Of a stretch of DNA of 64,000 nucleotides, positions 34,131-43,222 are shown one piece after another; the first letter of the stretch is position 1; the number at the start of each line of letters is the position of its first letter. Both the position numbers and the translations under genes were made by a program. Source of the stretch: Streptomyces kronopolitis (GTDB lineage: Bacteria; Actinomycetota; Actinomycetes; Streptomycetales; Streptomycetaceae). The notes beneath the pieces are model-generated. The model ran no database searches. It was not told where the DNA came from and saw nothing but the letters and a program-made list of their open reading frames with translations. The stretch is taken from the NCBI RefSeq assembly GCF_014646275.1, contig NZ_BMND01000002.1:62001-126000 (forward strand). The letters run 5' to 3'.

Positions 34131-34882
34131 GTGGCGGGCTCCTTGAGCGGGGTGAGGTGGACCTCGGTCCGGGTGGCCCGCAGCAGGGTGCGGTCCGGAA
34201 CCTCCGTCCAGTGGGGGGAATCGTCGTACGGTTCGGAGGCGACGGCCGTGCCGCCCCCGGGGACGGCCAGGTGGCAGAGCGTGTCGCCCCAGGCGGTGGC
34301 GGCGATGGTGGTGCCGTCGGTGAGCAGCAGATTGAGCCGGGATCCGGGCGCGGCGGCGGCGACGGCCGTGACCGTGGCGGCCAGCGCCTCACCGGGCTCG
34401 TCGCCGCGCTCCAGGCGGTGGCGCACCAGCGCCCACAGGAACGCCGCGTCGCAGCGGGCCGGCAGCCTCAGCAGCTCGCCTGCGGGCAGCTCCGCGGCCA
34501 GCGGGGCGAGCGAGGCGGGCCAGCCGGTCACCGCGCCGTTGTGGCTGAACAGATAGCGTCCGGCGGCGAACGGCGCGGCCGCGGCCTCGGCGTCCGCACC
34601 GGCGACCGTGGCGTCCCGCACGGCGGCGAGCAGCGCGCCGGTGCGCACCACCCGCGCCAGATCGGGCAGCTGCTCGTCGGCCCAGATCGGCCCGGCCCGC
34701 CGGTAGCGGGCGGGCACCGGGTCGCCCGGCGCGTACCAGCCGACGCCGAAGCCGTCCGCGTTGACCGTGCCGTGCCGCTGGTGGCGCGGCGCCCACGACT
34801 GCCGGTAGAGGCTGTGCGGCGGGGACAGCACCAGCCGCTCGACGGGTATCTCCGGTCCCAGATAGGCGAAATGACGGCACAT
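34127..34882 (-). CDS. egtC: gamma-glutamyl-hercynylcysteine sulfoxide amidohydrolase EgtC
   Basis: A 251-residue class II glutamine-amidotransferase-type hydrolase that removes the gamma-glutamyl group during ergothioneine synthesis. The N-terminal nucleophile is Cys2 (MCRHFAYLG), exposed after methionine removal; 'ADGFGVGWY' and 'FSHNGAVTGW' are the conserved glutaminase-like motifs. It starts 37 bases after egtB and overlaps egtD by 4 bases. Confidence 0.95.
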   Translation of the reverse strand: MCRHFAYLGPEIPVERLVLSPPHSLYRQSWAPRHQRHGTVNADGFGVGWYAPGDPVPARYRRAGPIWADEQLPDLARVVRTGALLAAVRDATVAGADAEAAAAPFAAGRYLFSHNGAVTGWPASLAPLAAELPAGELLRLPARCDAAFLWALVRHRLERGDEPGEALAATVTAVAAAAPGSRLNLLLTDGTTIAATAWGDTLCHLAVPGGGTAVASEPYDDSPHWTEVPDRTLLRATRTEVHLTPLKEPAT

Positions 34883-34919
34883 CAGCTATCGGCCTCCCGG
34901 GCCGGCCGGGCGGTGCGCC

Positions 34920-36239
34920 TCATGCGCCCGCCTCCGGGTCGGCGTCGCGGGCGGTACGGAAGCCGGCGAAGATCTGCCGCCGCACCGGCAGGTCCCAGTT
35001 GCGGAAGGTGCCCCGGCAGACGACCGGATCGACCGCGAACGACCCGCCGCGCAGCACCTTGTACTCGTCGCCGAAGAACACCTCGGAATACTCCCGGTAG
35101 GGGAAGGCGGCGAACCCCGGGTAGGGCAGGAAGTCGCTCGACGTCCACTCCCACACGTCGCCGATCAGCTGCCGGACGCCCAGCGGGGACTGCCCGTCCG
35201 GGTAGCTGCCGATCGGAGCCGGCCGCAGATGCCGCTGGCCGAGGTTGGCGTGGGCCGGTGTGGGGTCCTCGTTGCCCCAGGGGTAGCGCCTGGCCCGCCC
35301 GGACACCGGGTCGTAGCGGGCGGCCTTCTCCCACTCGGCCTCGGACGGCAGCCGCCGCCCCGCCCAGCGGGCATACGCGTCCGCCTCGTACCAGCTCACG
35401 TGCAGCACCGGCTCGTCCGGCGGCACCGGCTCGGTCACCCCGAACCGCCGGCGCAGCCATTGACCGCCGTCCCGCTTCCAGAACATCGGGGCGCGCAGCC
35501 CGTGTTCCTGTACCTGCGCCCAGCCCTCGGGGGTCCACCAGCGCGGATCGTCGTAGCCGCCGGCCTCCAGGAACCGCTGGTAGGCGCCGTTGCTGACGGG
35601 GGTGGTGTCGATGAGGAAGGCGGGGACCAGCCGGGGGTGCGCGGGCCGCTCGTTGTCCAGCGCCCAGGGCTCGGTGGAGGTGCCCATGGTGAATGGGCCG
35701 CCGGGTATCAGGACCTCGGCCGGAATGATCTCGTCCGTGACGGGCGGCGGCTCGGGCGCGGTGAGCACGGCGGGGCCGCTGCGCAGCTGGTGGGTGATGA
35801 GCATGGTCTCGTCGTGCTGCTGCTCGTGCTGGGCGATCATGCCGAAGGCGAAGCCCGAGTCCAGCAGCGGGCCGCCGTGCAGCGGGGTGCTCTGAAGGAT
35901 GTCCAGCACCCGCCCGCGGACCTCGGCGACATAGCCGTGCGCCTCGTCCGGCGCCAGCAGCGGCAGCGAGGGGCGGCTGGCGCGGGGGTGCTCGAAGGCG
36001 TCGTAGACGGAGTCGATGTCGGGGCGCAGCGCGTCACGGCCGCCGACGGTGCGCAGCAGCCACTGCTCCTCCTGGTTGCCTATGTGCGCCAGGTCCCACA
36101 CCAGGGGGGACATCAACGGGGAGTGCTGGGCAACGAGATCGGGATGCTCGACGCAGGTGGTCAGCAGGCGGGTGCGGTCGCGGGCGGCCAGCAGCGCCGA
36201 GGCAGCCCGCTCACGAAGGAGCTCGGGGTCGATGGTCAC
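34920..36239 (-). CDS. egtB: hercynine oxygenase (sulfoxide synthase) EgtB
   Basis: A 439-residue non-heme iron enzyme that joins hercynine and gamma-glutamylcysteine with O2. The DinB-like N-terminal domain supplies the iron ligands His52 ('DLAHIGNQEEQW') and His138/His142 in 'QHEQQHDE', and the C-terminal formylglycine-generating-enzyme-like domain contains 'LPSEAEWEKAARYD' and 'VWEWTSSDF'. The GTG start overlaps the egtA stop (GTGA) and follows AAGGACAG. Length and motifs match actinobacterial EgtB. Confidence 0.96.
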   Translation of the reverse strand: MTIDPELLRERAASALLAARDRTRLLTTCVEHPDLVAQHSPLMSPLVWDLAHIGNQEEQWLLRTVGGRDALRPDIDSVYDAFEHPRASRPSLPLLAPDEAHGYVAEVRGRVLDILQSTPLHGGPLLDSGFAFGMIAQHEQQHDETMLITHQLRSGPAVLTAPEPPPVTDEIIPAEVLIPGGPFTMGTSTEPWALDNERPAHPRLVPAFLIDTTPVSNGAYQRFLEAGGYDDPRWWTPEGWAQVQEHGLRAPMFWKRDGGQWLRRRFGVTEPVPPDEPVLHVSWYEADAYARWAGRRLPSEAEWEKAARYDPVSGRARRYPWGNEDPTPAHANLGQRHLRPAPIGSYPDGQSPLGVRQLIGDVWEWTSSDFLPYPGFAAFPYREYSEVFFGDEYKVLRGGSFAVDPVVCRGTFRNWDLPVRRQIFAGFRTARDADPEAGA

Positions 36240-37513
36240 TGGCTGTCCTTCCCAACGATGAGGTCGCCCTCCGCGGCGTACAGGGCGTCGAGATGGTCGT
36301 CCGCGGGGCAGCGGCCGCGGGCCACATAGCGCTCGGTGAACGCCGCGACCGCCGCGCACACCTCGGGCGAGGCGCCGAGCCGCGGCAGGGCCTCCTGCGC
36401 GGCGGCGAAGCAGGCCACCGCGGCGGAGTGCAGCTCGGGGTCGGTCAGCGCCCCGCGGGCGGCGCGCCGCCACAGCGGATTGCGCGGCGCGGGCCGCGCG
36501 CCGGCGGTCTCCGCGAGGGGCTTGACGACGCGGTAGGCGCACTCCGTGGCCTCCGGGTCGTCGAACAGCGCGGCCGTGACGGCCAGCGGCACGATCCACC
36601 CGGCCTCGCCCGACTGCGCGTCGATCATGCGCAGTTCCAGATGGCCGCGGGGGCGCACCGGCGGGAAGAGCGTGGTGACGTGGTAGTCCAGATCCTCCTG
36701 GGTGGGCGGCCGGGGGACGCCGGTGCGGGCCCACTCCCGGAAGGTGAGCCCCTCCGGCGCGTCCCAGGGGCCGTCCTCGGCGCGGATGCACATCACCGGC
36801 GCGTCCATGACGTAGCGCACCCAGGCGGCGCGCGGGTCGGGCCCCTGCGGCGGGGCGAGCGTACGGGCCGGGTCGAGCTGGGACCAGACGACCTGGCGGG
36901 TGGTGCGGTAGCCGGTGGGGCAGCCCTCACTGGTCGGCGAATTCGCGAACGCCGCGGCCAGCACCGCGCCCAGCAGGTGGGCCAGCAGCCAGCGCCGGCC
37001 GTGCCCGAACGGGCCGGGCTCCTCGTACCCGGCGTCCACGCACACCTGCACGGAGGCGGTGGCGCACATCATGGACCGCCCGGCCGACCCCCAGCGGTCG
37101 AAGTACGCCTCCATGGCGTTGTAGCGGGGCTCGGTCAGCACCCGCTGCGGGCGGTGCCAGGGGTTGTGGCCGTGGCCGGCCATGCCCAGACCCATCGCCC
37201 GCATGGCGGGGCGGACCAGGGCGAGGTCGGCGGTGACGGCCTCGATGCAGCCGGTCAGGGAGGTGGCCGGGGGCGAGCTGAGCTCCAGCTGGCCACCCGG
37301 TTCGAAGGTCAGCAGGGAGTTCAGGGGAAGGGCGCGCAGGGTCGTGGCGGCGCTGCGCAGCCGGGCCGGTTCGACCGGACATCGGGGGTTGCGCGCGTCG
37401 TGGACCAGCCATTCGATCTCGACCCCGAGACGGCTCGGCGGCCCGGTCTTGAAGCATATTCCGCGCAGGTGAGCCTCAAGCTCCGCTTCCGTGACAGCAG
37501 GTCGTGCGGGCAT
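36236..37513 (-). CDS. egtA: glutamate-cysteine ligase EgtA
   Basis: A 425-residue ATP-dependent ligase that makes gamma-glutamylcysteine, the sulfur donor for ergothioneine. 'LGVEIEWLVHD' near residue 30 supplies the glutamate/Mg-binding segment and 'FEPGGQLELSSPP' and 'GHLELRMIDAQSG' match GCS2-like ligases. It is the first gene of a leftward four-gene operon. A GC hairpin and candidate promoter lie within 75 bases upstream. GAGGGAGAGG precedes the ATG at a rather long distance. Confidence 0.94.
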   Translation of the reverse strand: MPARPAVTEAELEAHLRGICFKTGPPSRLGVEIEWLVHDARNPRCPVEPARLRSAATTLRALPLNSLLTFEPGGQLELSSPPATSLTGCIEAVTADLALVRPAMRAMGLGMAGHGHNPWHRPQRVLTEPRYNAMEAYFDRWGSAGRSMMCATASVQVCVDAGYEEPGPFGHGRRWLLAHLLGAVLAAAFANSPTSEGCPTGYRTTRQVVWSQLDPARTLAPPQGPDPRAAWVRYVMDAPVMCIRAEDGPWDAPEGLTFREWARTGVPRPPTQEDLDYHVTTLFPPVRPRGHLELRMIDAQSGEAGWIVPLAVTAALFDDPEATECAYRVVKPLAETAGARPAPRNPLWRRAARGALTDPELHSAAVACFAAAQEALPRLGASPEVCAAVAAFTERYVARGRCPADDHLDALYAAEGDLIVGKDSQ

Positions 37514-37536
37514 GGAATCCCTCTCCCTCGTGGGGC

Positions 37537-37554
37537 GGCGGCAGGATTGCCGCC
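37537..37554. promoter_or_regulatory. leader hairpin before egtA
   Basis: GGCGGCA (37537-37543) pairs perfectly with TGCCGCC (37548-37554) around GGAT, about 24 bases before the egtA ATG and just downstream of the candidate -10. It would sit at the very 5' end of the mRNA and could affect stability or initiation, or be a regulator's operator. Confidence 0.4.
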
Positions 37555-37557
37555 CTC

Positions 37558-37587
37558 CACCTAATCTCTTGCGGGCGATGCGCTCAA
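37558..37587 (-). promoter_or_regulatory. candidate promoter of egtABCD
   Basis: On the leftward strand, TTGAGC (37582-37587) and TAGGTG (37558-37563) lie 18 bases apart, a reasonable fit to the main vegetative sigma factor. The rest of the 424-base gap (37514-37937) is GC-rich and shows no gene. Confidence 0.4.
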
Positions 37588-37937
37588 GGGCGCATCCGCC
37601 GCCAGGACGGCGGCGGAGGGGCTCTCCCCGGGCCGACGGGCCGTCCGGACCGGGAAGCTTCCGAAGGGTGCCGCGGCGCCTCCGGGGCGCCAGACGGCCG
37701 CTCCGCCCGCCGTGGGGCCCGGCGACCGGCCGGGTGGCCGGCGGACGGGGGCGCGCGGAGCGTACGGCTGTTCGAGTGAGTGTGCGGTGGGGCGTGCCGT
37801 GACGGTGGCTTCCCGTGCGCTTTCACGCGGCCGCGGAGGGATCCGGCCGGCCCGCCTCGTGCCGTACGGGCGCGGCCCTCGCCCCGTGACGCCACCGCGG
37901 CGAGCGGACGGATTCCCCTCCGCCGGGAAGCGGCCGC

Positions 37938-38204
37938 TCATACCGTGAAGTAGTCGTTCCAGGCGTCGACGAGCGCTTGGCGGACCGCCTGGTCGGCCTG
38001 CTGTGCCGCCTGATTGAAGGTCCCGGTCACGCCGTAGTAGTAATAGGCTCCGTCGTTCGTCGCCATATGGTCGTCGGCGGGGTTGTCGACGTGGCGGCTG
38101 AAATGGAGATTCGCGAACGCCGCCGCGGCGGAACAGATGTAGTACACCCAGTTCCCGGTCCGGTTCTCCATGGCATTCGTGATACGCCAGTTGTCCATGG
38201 GCAT
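37938..38204 (-). CDS. 88-residue orphan protein
   Basis: A small protein rich in Asn, Tyr and Ala, with 'NRTGNWVYYICSAAAAFANLHFSRHV', a run of four tyrosines ('DGAYYYYGVTG') and an amphipathic helical tail ('AAQQADQAVRQALVDAWNDYF'). There is no signal peptide. Base composition is less GC-rich than neighbouring genes. It lies 82 bases downstream of another small orphan gene on the same strand, so they probably form an operon. I do not recognise a family. Confidence 0.6.
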   Translation of the reverse strand: MPMDNWRITNAMENRTGNWVYYICSAAAAFANLHFSRHVDNPADDHMATNDGAYYYYGVTGTFNQAAQQADQAVRQALVDAWNDYFTV

Positions 38205-38286
38205 GCTGATCCCATCCCCCTCTTTCGCTGCCGGTTCCGCTCTTACCGCTTTCGCTCCTGTGCGCTTTCGCCGACGCGTCCGCGGA

Positions 38287-38607
38287 TCAGACCGCGGACA
38301 GCGCGATGTCTCCCGTGGTGCTGACCGTCATGCGGTAGTCCTGCGGGCTGTGCTCGACCTTGGCGAGGACGACCTCGCCCCGGCCGTCGTCCCACTGCCC
38401 CTTGATCTTCCAGTCGTCGTCCCAGATGATGCACCGGCCCCGGCCGGTCTGCACGCTCAGCGGCTTGTCCTTGTGCTGCGAGATCCACGCGTAGGCGTCG
38501 CTGTACGACCGCGGGGACACCGACTCGCTGTCCCCGGCGTGCTCCTCGTTGACGAAGGACACGAACGAGTTCGACTGGTTGTCGCAGCCCTTGATTCCAG
38601 TGGTCAT
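38287..38607 (-). CDS. 106-residue orphan protein
   Basis: A small protein with alternating polar/hydrophobic strands, three Trp residues and two cysteines (in 'GIKGCDNQS' and 'GRGRCIIWDDDW'). The segment 'RCIIWDDDWKIKGQWDDGRGEVVLAKV' suggests a beta-sandwich or sensing domain, and 'RSYSDAYAWISQHKDKPLSV' a helix-strand unit. No signal peptide. AAAGGAAATC lies upstream of the ATG. It has lower GC than its neighbours and forms a likely operon with the 88-residue gene. Unrecognised; possibly a toxin/antitoxin-like or binding protein, but nothing in the sequence decides. Confidence 0.6.
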   Translation of the reverse strand: MTTGIKGCDNQSNSFVSFVNEEHAGDSESVSPRSYSDAYAWISQHKDKPLSVQTGRGRCIIWDDDWKIKGQWDDGRGEVVLAKVEHSPQDYRMTVSTTGDIALSAV

Positions 38608-39132
38608 GCGGTATCGATTTCCTTTCGCCGGTCATCGCGAATTCGACGTGCCGGCCAGGGCGGTGGGTTCGGAATCGCCGAATGCCGCGCCTTCGGGCCG
38701 GACGTATCTGGGCACAGCACAAAAACTACCCAGGCTGCTGTCCATTCGCGGGGCAACGGAGGGAATCGGCTGGAAAGTTGATCCTGGCCGGTTGGGGGCT
38801 CTTGCGCAGAACCGGAATGGCGAATGTCATCTGCCGTGGCCGCAGAGGCTTTTGTGCCGCCGTTTTCCCGCCCGCGCGCCCTCTTCTGCCCTCTCCCGCC
38901 CTCTTCCGCGCCTTTCATGGGCCCGGGTATCGCGCCCCGTATCGCCCTCGCGTACCCTCGGCTGTCCCTCGTACGGGGAACCGATTCCGTCCGACCCGTC
39001 CGGTCCGTCCGACCCGCGGCCACCCCGGCCGAGGCATCCGGCGAAGACGACCGAAACGAAGCGACGGAACGCGGACCACGGAACGCAGACCACGCGACGA
39101 AGGCAACCGAAACGAAAGAGGACGGCAACGGC
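38608..39132. other. divergent 525-base gap with a short tandem repeat
   Basis: No credible gene. GGAACGC(G/A)GACCAC is repeated in tandem at 39066-39079 and 39080-39093 (one mismatch), and CCGAAACGAA occurs on both sides of it (39051-39060 and near 39107). TCCGTCCGACCCG also occurs twice near 38990-39020. The purine-rich stretch at 39040-39130 forms the leader of the HAD gene. Confidence 0.5.
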
Positions 39133-39615
39133 ATGACGGCACGCCCCCTGGCGGTCTTTGACCTGGACGGCACGCTCGCCGACGCCACCCACCGGCAGCA
39201 CCTGCTGGAGGGCACCCCGCGCGACTGGAAGGCCTTCTTCGCCGCGGCCCCCGAGGACCCGCCGCTCGCCGAGGGAGTGGCCCTGGCGCTCCGCGACGCC
39301 GAGGACTGCGAGGTGGTCTACCTCACCGGCCGTCCGGAGCGCTGCCGCCGCGACACCCTGGCCTGGCTCACCCGACACGGCCTGCCCGAGGGCCGGTTGT
39401 GGATGCGCCCCGACCACGACCGGCGCCCGGCCCGGCACACCAAGCTGGAGATCCTGCGCCGGATCGCCCGCGACCGCCAGGTCCGCCACGTGGTCGATGA
39501 CGACGAACTCGTCTGCGACGCCTGCGAGAAGGCCGGCTTCCCGGTGACCCGGGTCCACTGGTCCACCCCGTCCGACACCCTGCGCGACGCCCAGCAACGG
39601 GCGGGACGCACCTAG
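39133..39615 (+). CDS. HAD-superfamily phosphatase-like protein
   Basis: A 160-residue HAD hydrolase. The nucleophile motif DLDGT is at residues 10-14 (FDLDGTLAD), the Thr motif in 'VYLTGRPERCR' near 65, and the acidic motif in 'HVVDDDELVCDAC' near 122. The short cap and the arrangement resemble phosphatase modules of polynucleotide-kinase-like or acid-phosphatase-type HAD proteins. The substrate is unknown. ATG at 39133 with a weak upstream GAGGACGG. Confidence 0.85.
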   Translation: MTARPLAVFDLDGTLADATHRQHLLEGTPRDWKAFFAAAPEDPPLAEGVALALRDAEDCEVVYLTGRPERCRRDTLAWLTRHGLPEGRLWMRPDHDRRPARHTKLEILRRIARDRQVRHVVDDDELVCDACEKAGFPVTRVHWSTPSDTLRDAQQRAGRT

Positions 39616-39704
39616 GGGCTGGCTGCCCGGGCTGCCGTTCGGGCTGGCTTCAAAGTCCCGCACGGCGCCGGTTGAGCCTCACCCAGCTGCCGTGGGCCGC
39701 CAGG

Positions 39705-40181
39705 TCACCCGCCGGAGACCAGCCCGGCCAGGTGGCGCAGCGAGTTGTGCAGGTGCTCGGGGCCGAACGGCGGGAACTGGATGTACTCGCGGACGGGATC
39801 GGGCACCGCGGACCAGTCGTAGGTGAGCGTGACCTCGGTCTCGGAGGGGCCGAGCGGGGCGAGGTCGTAGCGCCAGGTCCAGCCGCCGAACTGCAGGCGG
39901 CCGTCGTCCTTCTCCGTTCCCGTCCGCCAGCCGATGGCGCGTGGCGGGTCGATTACGTGGACCTGGTTGGCCACCCGGTAGTCGCCGTCGGGATGGTTGC
40001 GGTGGTACATGTCCATCCGGAAGACCTGCCCCACCTCGGTCAGTGGGGCCCGGTCGGCGGCCTCGCGCACCCAGCCGGTGCCGTCGATCGCGGCATGGGT
40101 CGTCGGGTCCGCCAGCACGGCGAACACCCTGGCCTCGGGCACGGCGACCGTCAGGGTGGCGCTCACGTTCTCCTGGTCCAC
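39705..40181 (-). CDS. SRPBCC-fold (START-like) protein
   Basis: A 158-residue protein of the polyketide-cyclase/START-like fold with the typical opening 'VSATLTVAVPEARVFAVLADPTTHAAIDG' and later 'VTLTYDWSAVPDP'. These bind hydrophobic ligands or act as dehydratases/cyclases. GTG at 40179-40181 is used; a GTG 15 bases inside, preceded closely by CAGGAG, is an alternative start. No polyketide genes adjoin it. Confidence 0.78.
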   Translation of the reverse strand: MDQENVSATLTVAVPEARVFAVLADPTTHAAIDGTGWVREAADRAPLTEVGQVFRMDMYHRNHPDGDYRVANQVHVIDPPRAIGWRTGTEKDDGRLQFGGWTWRYDLAPLGPSETEVTLTYDWSAVPDPVREYIQFPPFGPEHLHNSLRHLAGLVSGG

Positions 40182-40298
40182 GGCGGGCACGCTCCTCGTC
40201 CTCGTCTCTCGCCTCCCGCAGGCGCGGAAGGGGCCATTCTCCCGTGTGGACGACGCGGCGGGGCGGAACTCATCGGTCGCGGGGGGTGAAACGCGCAA

Positions 40299-40356
40299 GG
40301 GCGGGTGGCGGTGGGGGAGCAACCGGTATCGGCTGCCGCCCCACTGCCACCCGCCC
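40299..40356. terminator. long hairpin between the GAPDH and SRPBCC genes
   Basis: GGGCGGGTGGCGGTGGGG (40299-40316) pairs with CCCCACTGCCACCCGCCC (40339-40356) with one G/T mismatch. It lies 28 bases beyond the GAPDH stop on the leftward strand and should end that transcript. Confidence 0.8.
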
Positions 40357-40383
40357 CGCACCGGGCGTCTCGGTCCGCCGAGG

Positions 40384-41829
40384 TCAGACGACCGGGGCCG
40401 GGTACGTCGGGTACTCCACCCCGGAGACGTGCTGGACGACGCGGATGACCTGGCAGGAGTAGCCGAACTCGTTGTCGTACCAGAGGTAGAGGATCGCGTT
40501 GTCGCCCTCGACCTTGGTGGCGCCGGCGTCGACGATCGAGGCGTGGCGCGAGCCGATGAAGTCGTTGGAGACCGCGTCGGGCGCGCTGGTGAAGTCGATC
40601 TGGCGCTTGAGCGGCGAGGTCAGCGACACATTGCGGAGGTAGTCGAGGACCTCCTCGCGGTCGGTCTCCCGCGCGAGCTGGAGGTTGAGGATCGCGATCG
40701 AGACGTCCGGCACCGGGACGCGGATCGAGCTGCCGGTGATCTTCGCGTCCAGGTCGGGCAGCGCCTTGGCGACAGCCGAGGCGGCACCGGTCTCGGTGAT
40801 GACCATGTTCAGCGGCGCCGAGCGGCCGCGGCGGTCGGAGTTGTGGTAGTTGTCCAGCAGGTTCTGGTCGTTGGTGAACGAGTGGACGGTCTCCACGTGG
40901 CCGCGCAGGACGCCGTACTCGTCCGCCATCGCCTTCAGCGGCGGGACGATCGCGTTGGTGGTGCAGGACGCGCAGGACAGGATCTGCTCGTCCGGCTTGA
41001 TCGAGTCGTGGTTGACGCCGTGGACGACGTTGGGCACGTCGCCCTTGCCCGGGGCGGTCAGGACGACCTTGTCGACGCCGGGGCGCAGGTGCTTGGAGAG
41101 GCCCTCGCGGTCGCGCCACTTGCCGGTGTTGTCGATCAGGATGGCGTTCTTGATGCCGTACGCCGTGTAGTCGACCTCCGACGGGTCGCTCGCGTAGATC
41201 ACCTTGATCTCGTTGCCGTTGGCGATGATCGAGCTGTTCGCCTCGTCGACGGTGATCGTGCCCTGGAACTGGCCGTGGATCGAGTCGCGGCGCAGCAGCG
41301 AGGCCCGCTTGACCAGATCCTGCTCGCCACCCTGGCGGACGACGACGGCGCGCAGCCGCAGGCCGTTGCCGGAGCCGGCCTTCTCGATGAGCAGGCGGGC
41401 GACGAGGCGGCCGATGCGGCCGAAGCCGTAGAGGACGACATCGCGCGGCTCGCGGCGCTCGATCTTGTCGGTGCCCGTGGCGCCGGCGACGGCCTCGGCG
41501 GTGAATTCCTCCACCGACAGTCCGCGGTCGTCGGTGCGGTAGGACTCGGCGAGGATCGCGATGTCGATCTGCGACGGGCCGAGGTCGAGCGTGGTGAGGG
41601 CCTGCAGGAACGGCAGCGTCTCGGTGATCGAGAGCTCCTCGCCCGCGATCTGCCGGGCGAAGCGGTGCGTCTTGAGGATGCTGACCACCGACTTGTTCAC
41701 CAAGGAGCGGCTGTGCAGCAGGACCGTGACGTCCCGCTCACGGTGCAGCTTCCCGATGATCGGGATCATCGACTCCGCGATCTCTTCGCGGTTCTTCCAG
41801 TTGGTGAACGAGTCGTCATTGACAGTCAC
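40384..41829 (-). CDS. gap: glyceraldehyde-3-phosphate dehydrogenase, long form
   Basis: A 481-residue GAPDH with an extra N-terminal region of about 130 residues before the NAD-binding 'VVLYGFGRIGRLVARLL'. The catalytic Cys289 lies in SCASCTTNA, and 'SIRVPVPDVSIAI' and 'LWYDNEFGYS' are the expected C-terminal motifs. It converts glyceraldehyde-3-phosphate to 1,3-bisphosphoglycerate. Streptomycetes carry such long paralogues besides the normal glycolytic enzyme; the extension may regulate or oligomerise it. It stands alone, ending at a strong hairpin. Confidence 0.95.
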   Translation of the reverse strand: MTVNDDSFTNWKNREEIAESMIPIIGKLHRERDVTVLLHSRSLVNKSVVSILKTHRFARQIAGEELSITETLPFLQALTTLDLGPSQIDIAILAESYRTDDRGLSVEEFTAEAVAGATGTDKIERREPRDVVLYGFGRIGRLVARLLIEKAGSGNGLRLRAVVVRQGGEQDLVKRASLLRRDSIHGQFQGTITVDEANSSIIANGNEIKVIYASDPSEVDYTAYGIKNAILIDNTGKWRDREGLSKHLRPGVDKVVLTAPGKGDVPNVVHGVNHDSIKPDEQILSCASCTTNAIVPPLKAMADEYGVLRGHVETVHSFTNDQNLLDNYHNSDRRGRSAPLNMVITETGAASAVAKALPDLDAKITGSSIRVPVPDVSIAILNLQLARETDREEVLDYLRNVSLTSPLKRQIDFTSAPDAVSNDFIGSRHASIVDAGATKVEGDNAILYLWYDNEFGYSCQVIRVVQHVSGVEYPTYPAPVV

Positions 41830-42077
41830 AGGTTTATCTTTCGAGCTAGGCGGTGCTCATATGCTAACCCGACGCCTGTTCGCTCCTTCAAGGGGTGCCA
41901 TCGTGCGGGCCCGCCGGGAAAGGGTCCCTGGTCACCGCGGGTGCGGGCGGGGCGGCCGTGGGAGGGCGCCCGTGTCGCGCCCGGGGGCGGCCCACCATCG
42001 CGCCCGCCACTCCGCTCACCTCCCCGTTCGGCGCATCTGACGGTGCGTCAGTACCGTTGCCGGGTCACGCTCGGATC

Positions 42078-43148
42078 ATGGAACAGGCTTCGGGCTCCCG
42101 GCTGCGCACCGGTCTTGCGCTCCTCCTGGCCGTAACGGCGCTCCTGGTGCCCTGGTCCCCGGCGGCCGCCGTGCCCAAGGAGTCGAGGGACGGCGGCCGC
42201 ACCGGCTCGGCCTGGCTCCCCTACTGGGGCGACATCGACGCCGCCTACCGCGACGCGCTGCGGCACGCCTCCCAGCTGCACACGGTCAGCCCGTTCTGGT
42301 ACCAGGCCTCCGCGGACACCGCCGTCGCGGGGCACGAAGGGGCGGGCCGGCGCGGGATCATCGACGGGCTGCACGACGCCGGGATCGATGTCGTCCCCAC
42401 TGTGACCGAGACCCTCGGCGCCGAGCGGATGGCCGAGCTGATGCATGATCCGCAGCGGCGCGCCGACCATGTGGAGGCCCTGCTGGGGATCATGGACAGC
42501 AGGCCGTACGACGGGCTCGACCTGGACTACGAGTCGATGGCGCTCACCCACGACAAGAAGGTCCGCGCGCGGGTGCGCACGGGGTACAGCGCGCTCGTCC
42601 GGCAGCTGTGCGCGCGGCTGCACGCCCGCGACGCGCAGTGCGTCGTCACCGTGCCCGCCCGGGTCCGCGGGGCCGGCAAGGCCTTCGACTACGAGCAGCT
42701 CGGCCGGTATGCCGACCGGGTCCGGATCATGGGCTACGACCTGCACTGGTCGGGCGGCGAGGCCGGGCCGCTGTCCGCCCGGGACTGGTACGGCGAATTC
42801 CTGCGCTACGCCACCGACACCATCCCCCGGGACAAGATCGAGGTGGCCTTCCCGGGCTACGGCTGGGACTGGATCACCGGCGTCACCGGCCATGCCGCGC
42901 ACCGGACCTGGAAGGAGGTCGAGGCGCTGCGCGAGCGGGAGGACGCGGACTACCTCTTCGACGAGCGCTCCGGCACCCCGCACTTCACCTACCGCAAGGA
43001 CGGCGACGACCACGAGGTCTGGTACCAGGACGCGCGCGGTGTCCGGGAGCTGATGCCGCTGCTGCGGAAGTACGGGGTGCGCGGCACCGGACTGTGGGCG
43101 CTCGGCTTCGAGGACCCGGAGACCTGGGCGGCGCTGCGCGGCGAGTAG
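42078..43148 (+). CDS. secreted GH18 glycosyl hydrolase
   Basis: A 356-residue exported enzyme with a signal peptide (1-31, ending PAAA). The GH18 catalytic motif is DGLDLDYE with Asp145, Asp148, Asp150 and the acid/base Glu152; 'VRIMGYDLHW' and 'GLWALGFEDP' are the later conserved barrel strands. It resembles YaaH/SleL-type cortex or peptidoglycan-acting members more than true chitinases, since no chitin-binding domain is present. Probable role: cell wall or spore-envelope hydrolysis. Confidence 0.9.
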   Translation: MEQASGSRLRTGLALLLAVTALLVPWSPAAAVPKESRDGGRTGSAWLPYWGDIDAAYRDALRHASQLHTVSPFWYQASADTAVAGHEGAGRRGIIDGLHDAGIDVVPTVTETLGAERMAELMHDPQRRADHVEALLGIMDSRPYDGLDLDYESMALTHDKKVRARVRTGYSALVRQLCARLHARDAQCVVTVPARVRGAGKAFDYEQLGRYADRVRIMGYDLHWSGGEAGPLSARDWYGEFLRYATDTIPRDKIEVAFPGYGWDWITGVTGHAAHRTWKEVEALREREDADYLFDERSGTPHFTYRKDGDDHEVWYQDARGVRELMPLLRKYGVRGTGLWALGFEDPETWAALRGE

Positions 43149-43222
43149 CCGTGCCGGTGGGGGAGCGTCGGGGGCCGGGGAGCATCAGGGGGCGGGCGCC
43201 CACCCCCGGCCCGCCCTCGTCC

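Noticed and set aside
30987..34556. Rightward open frame of nearly 1200 codons across the protease, PI-PLC and egt genes
   Set aside because: It crosses three well-supported leftward genes and the egt terminator, has no ribosome binding site and reads as Arg/Gly/Gln-rich nonsense.
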